From the NCBI GenBank assembly GCA_016839555.1, contig JAEOUA010000006.1:1-64000 (forward strand): a stretch of 64,000 nucleotides of DNA, given 5' to 3'. This document shows positions 62,095 through 64,000 of this stretch, in pieces. The notes below the pieces were generated by a model. It was given only the letters and a program-made list of their open reading frames with translations. It made no database searches and had not been told where the DNA came from. The number at the start of each line of letters is the position of its first letter. The first letter of the stretch is position 1. Origin of the DNA: Promethearchaeota archaeon. GTDB taxonomy: Archaea; Asgardarchaeota; Lokiarchaeia; Sigyniarchaeales; SOKP01. The translations under genes and the position numbers were made by a program.

Positions 62095-63384
62095 TTATAT
62101 AATGATCTTTTCTAATTGAGCTGCTATTTGAGCTCCTGAAATAATCGATAATCCTAATCCCGTCCCATATTTAATCTCATCTTCTCCATCAAGGTGTTTC
62201 ATAAAGGAGAAGAGGGCTGATCCACACACAAATATATTTGATTTCCTATCATTGTTAAACAATAATTCAAATGAACTTGAAATTTTATTAGGAATAGAAA
62301 TAGAATTTTTTTCGAATAATTCTTTAAATTCTCTGACTTCAGCAAGGGGTCCTTCTTGAAATAAAGTGCCGACTGCAAATACTATGAATCTCGACCTAAC
62401 ATTTATAATTTTTCCATCCTTATTGAGAAGCTTTAATTTCCAATTGGTATCTTGATCATCAATTTTATCAAATTCTATGAAAGTGAAATTATTATGAATT
62501 GGGATTTCCAACTCCTTAACTTTTTCACTAATACTGTTATTAAATCTTTTAGACATTAAAGATGGTGATAAGGCAACTAATTCCCTGCATTCTATATTTA
62601 AATATTTTGAGAGAAGATTAATAATCTTTCTTTCAGCTTTTAATCCTAAAATTGGTGGAAATAAAATAGAAGTAATTTTATCTAAATTAATCTCTGAGTT
62701 TTGATTTTTTAATTCTTTTTGAATATAATCTCCAAAGATAATAACCTTATCTGAATGTGTATCGAAATAATTTGCAATCTTGTATTCCGATAATTTTCCT
62801 TTTATTTCGGTTTGATTTTCATTTTCTTCCCAATAATCAAAAAGTTTTTTGAGAGAGAGCTTTAATATTTTATAAGTGCAAGAAAAGGTCTCTTTAAGAT
62901 TTTTAGCTACAAGATACATCGCATCATTATTAAATTCAGAAAAATCAACAAGAATTACAATTGAACTATTATCTAATTGCTCAAATTCGTGGAAAATCGT
63001 ATTCCACATTCCAACACAAGGTTTTAAATTGCCTAATGTTGTTAATACATATTTATTTGTTATCTTATCATTCTCAATTGAAAATGTAAATTCAGGAAAC
63101 TGGGCGGAGAATTCTATAAAGGCTCTATTAATTTGGTTGAAATTTAAATACCCATAAGGGTGATGAGGGATTTCTTTCTTAAACTCGTTAAAAGATGACT
63201 CTAAATCCTTATTATGATGATAATCAAGAAAATCCATAGTGCCAACCCAAAATTGGGATGCTCCCGTTCCGCTATTAAAAATTTCGCAATTTATTCCTTT
63301 CATTTTTAATAAAATCCCTAAATATAACCCAGAGAATCCACCCCCTATAATACTCACATCAATAGCTTTTTGATTTTCGTTCAT
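62095..63384 (-). CDS. glpB: Anaerobic glycerol-3-phosphate dehydrogenase subunit B (GlpB-like)
   Basis: The 429-residue flavoprotein begins with the FAD motif DVSIIGGGFSGLYLGILLKM and the GlpB-like GTGASQFWVGTMDFL. It has PHHPYGYLNFNQINRAFIEF in the middle and ends with FVCGSALFSFMKHLDG and GTGLGLSIISGAQIAAQL. GlpB works with GlpA and the Fe-S subunit GlpC to oxidise glycerol-3-phosphate in anaerobes. In archaea it can serve glycerol use or sn-glycerol phosphate balance. It overlaps the upstream GlpA gene by four bases, so the pair is co-translated. A GlpC gene is not visible downstream. Confidence 0.82.
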   Translation of the reverse strand: MNENQKAIDVSIIGGGFSGLYLGILLKMKGINCEIFNSGTGASQFWVGTMDFLDYHHNKDLESSFNEFKKEIPHHPYGYLNFNQINRAFIEFSAQFPEFTFSIENDKITNKYVLTTLGNLKPCVGMWNTIFHEFEQLDNSSIVILVDFSEFNNDAMYLVAKNLKETFSCTYKILKLSLKKLFDYWEENENQTEIKGKLSEYKIANYFDTHSDKVIIFGDYIQKELKNQNSEINLDKITSILFPPILGLKAERKIINLLSKYLNIECRELVALSPSLMSKRFNNSISEKVKELEIPIHNNFTFIEFDKIDDQDTNWKLKLLNKDGKIINVRSRFIVFAVGTLFQEGPLAEVREFKELFEKNSISIPNKISSSFELLFNNDRKSNIFVCGSALFSFMKHLDGEDEIKYGTGLGLSIISGAQIAAQLEKIII

Positions 63385-64000
63385 TTTAAGTTTCCTCCTA
63401 AAAGATAGATATATTTAGAGAGTTTAATTTGTCTTTTAAGTATATTATTAGCAGAGATTTGGATTTTCCATCGTTTTTCTAATGCTTTTTTCAATTCGGT
63501 CATAATTTGAGAATGTATTTTTTCCGTAAGTTTTGCTTCTAAATTTGCTAATTTATAATAGCAAAACAGCCCTTGGCACGGCCCCATACCCTGGCGTGTT
63601 CTTCTTCTATAATCGTCTAATACTCTTACATTAAGGTTTTCCCTTACCCAAGATAATTCAGGCTCGGTCACATTTTCACATTCACAAATTTTTTGTGGTC
63701 CCTCATCAGAAGAAAAAGGATCTAAACAAGTTTCGCACATCTCAAAAATTTCCTTATAAAAGGTACCCCATTTAAATTGCATATCAAATGCAGTCTTTTT
63801 ATCAACATGAAGCTCCTTCTCGAATACTTTTTTAGTTATTACCCTATCCCCTCCAGGTAGTGGTAGCTCGGCAGTTTGGCATTGCGCATTTATGTCAAGT
63901 TTTTCGGCGACAAGATCCGATATTTGTTCTGCCATTAACCGATAGGTTGTTAATTTTCCTCCTATAATAGTTAATAGACCAGAATATCCTTCCTCTTCAT
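63381..64000 (-). CDS. glpA: Anaerobic glycerol-3-phosphate dehydrogenase subunit A (GlpA-like), C-terminal part
   Basis: The frame runs off the right edge, so only about 205 C-terminal residues are seen. The first residues read YSGLLTIIGGKLTTYRLMAE, the strongly conserved end of the FAD domain of GlpA/GlpD. A BFD-like [2Fe-2S] domain follows, with KICECENVTEPEL, RRRTRQGMGPCQGLFCYYKL and four or more cysteines. This C-terminal domain marks GlpA rather than GlpD. GlpA catalyses oxidation of glycerol-3-phosphate and transfers electrons onward. Overlap with glpB (ATGA) shows an operon. Confidence 0.85.
   Translation of the reverse strand, partial: EEEGYSGLLTIIGGKLTTYRLMAEQISDLVAEKLDINAQCQTAELPLPGGDRVITKKVFEKELHVDKKTAFDMQFKWGTFYKEIFEMCETCLDPFSSDEGPQKICECENVTEPELSWVRENLNVRVLDDYRRRTRQGMGPCQGLFCYYKLANLEAKLTEKIHSQIMTELKKALEKRWKIQISANNILKRQIKLSKYIYLLGGNLK

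Noticed and set aside
1..64000. tRNA, rRNA, CRISPR array or insertion sequence
   Set aside because: No TTCGA-type tRNA arm with matching stems, no regularly spaced repeats and no transposase were seen; a covariance-model search could still find a divergent RNA gene.

Overview
The window is strongly AT-rich, with coding sequence on both strands, short intergenic gaps, no rRNA, tRNA or CRISPR array that I can see, and many Shine-Dalgarno-preceded genes. The gene content points to an Asgard archaeon, probably Lokiarchaeia/Prometheoarchaeum-like. The reasons are a Rag/Arf-like small GTPase with longin/roadblock-like partners, a Rab-like GTPase fused to a membrane anchor, FG-GAP surface protein sequence, archaeal TldD/TldE, FilR1- and bat-type HTH regulators, an MtrH homologue without other visible methanogenesis genes, ADP-forming acyl-CoA synthetase subunits and many enoyl-CoA hydratases. 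The taxonomic call is inference; no marker gene is present to prove it.

Layout. 1-10.1 kb: the end of an FG-GAP membrane protein, a DUF72 protein, a glutamate-dehydrogenase-like protein lacking the active-site lysine, an Eis-like acetyltransferase, a ketopantoate-reductase-like protein, an alpha/beta hydrolase, and two divergent adenine-specific DNA methyltransferases without a visible nuclease. 10.4-14.2 kb: a one-carbon island with a corrinoid protein and UroD-type methyltransferase (clearly less AT-rich, probably acquired), a divergent bat-type regulator, and MtrH preceded by an unlisted 53-residue ORF. 14.5-24.8 kb: two MFS transporters, two metabolic enzymes, an M1 aminopeptidase, small cysteine-rich proteins, and a decayed carbohydrate locus (GH4 remnant plus a duplicated promoter segment). 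25-30.9 kb: a TldE/TldD pair, a ferredoxin-domain protein, a longin-like/V4R protein and an isoprenoid-cyclase-fold protein.

31-34.4 kb is an operon encoding a large single-pass membrane protein with a cytosolic longin-like domain, a Rag-like GTPase and a roadblock/longin-like protein. 34.7-40.1 kb has a short UvrA-like ATPase and a PadR / BtrH-like / DUF3795 / methyltransferase operon. 40.6-42.0 kb encodes what reads as a circularly permuted Rab-like GTPase (order G3-G4-G5-G1-G2) fused to a charged linker, an unknown domain and a membrane hairpin. This is the most striking object in the window.

42-51 kb is mixed metabolism: a ferredoxin-nitroreductase, two methyltransferases, a UroD-family protein, a FAD oxidoreductase, a CPBP protease, a crotonase and a FilR1-type regulator. 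51.2-57.5 kb is a coherent acyl-CoA operon: a small winged-helix protein, acyl-CoA dehydrogenase, two crotonases, an SCP2-domain protein, a membrane protein with an ATT start, and both subunits of an ADP-forming acyl-CoA synthetase. It could oxidise or open acyl-CoAs and recover ATP from the thioester; 3-hydroxyacyl-CoA dehydrogenase and thiolase are not in this window. 57.6-64 kb holds an orphan AbiEi-like protein, a 46-residue zinc ribbon, an alcohol dehydrogenase broken by an internal deletion, an ICMT-like methyltransferase, a UlaG-like hydrolase, a DMT transporter, and GlpB plus the 3' part of GlpA at the right edge.
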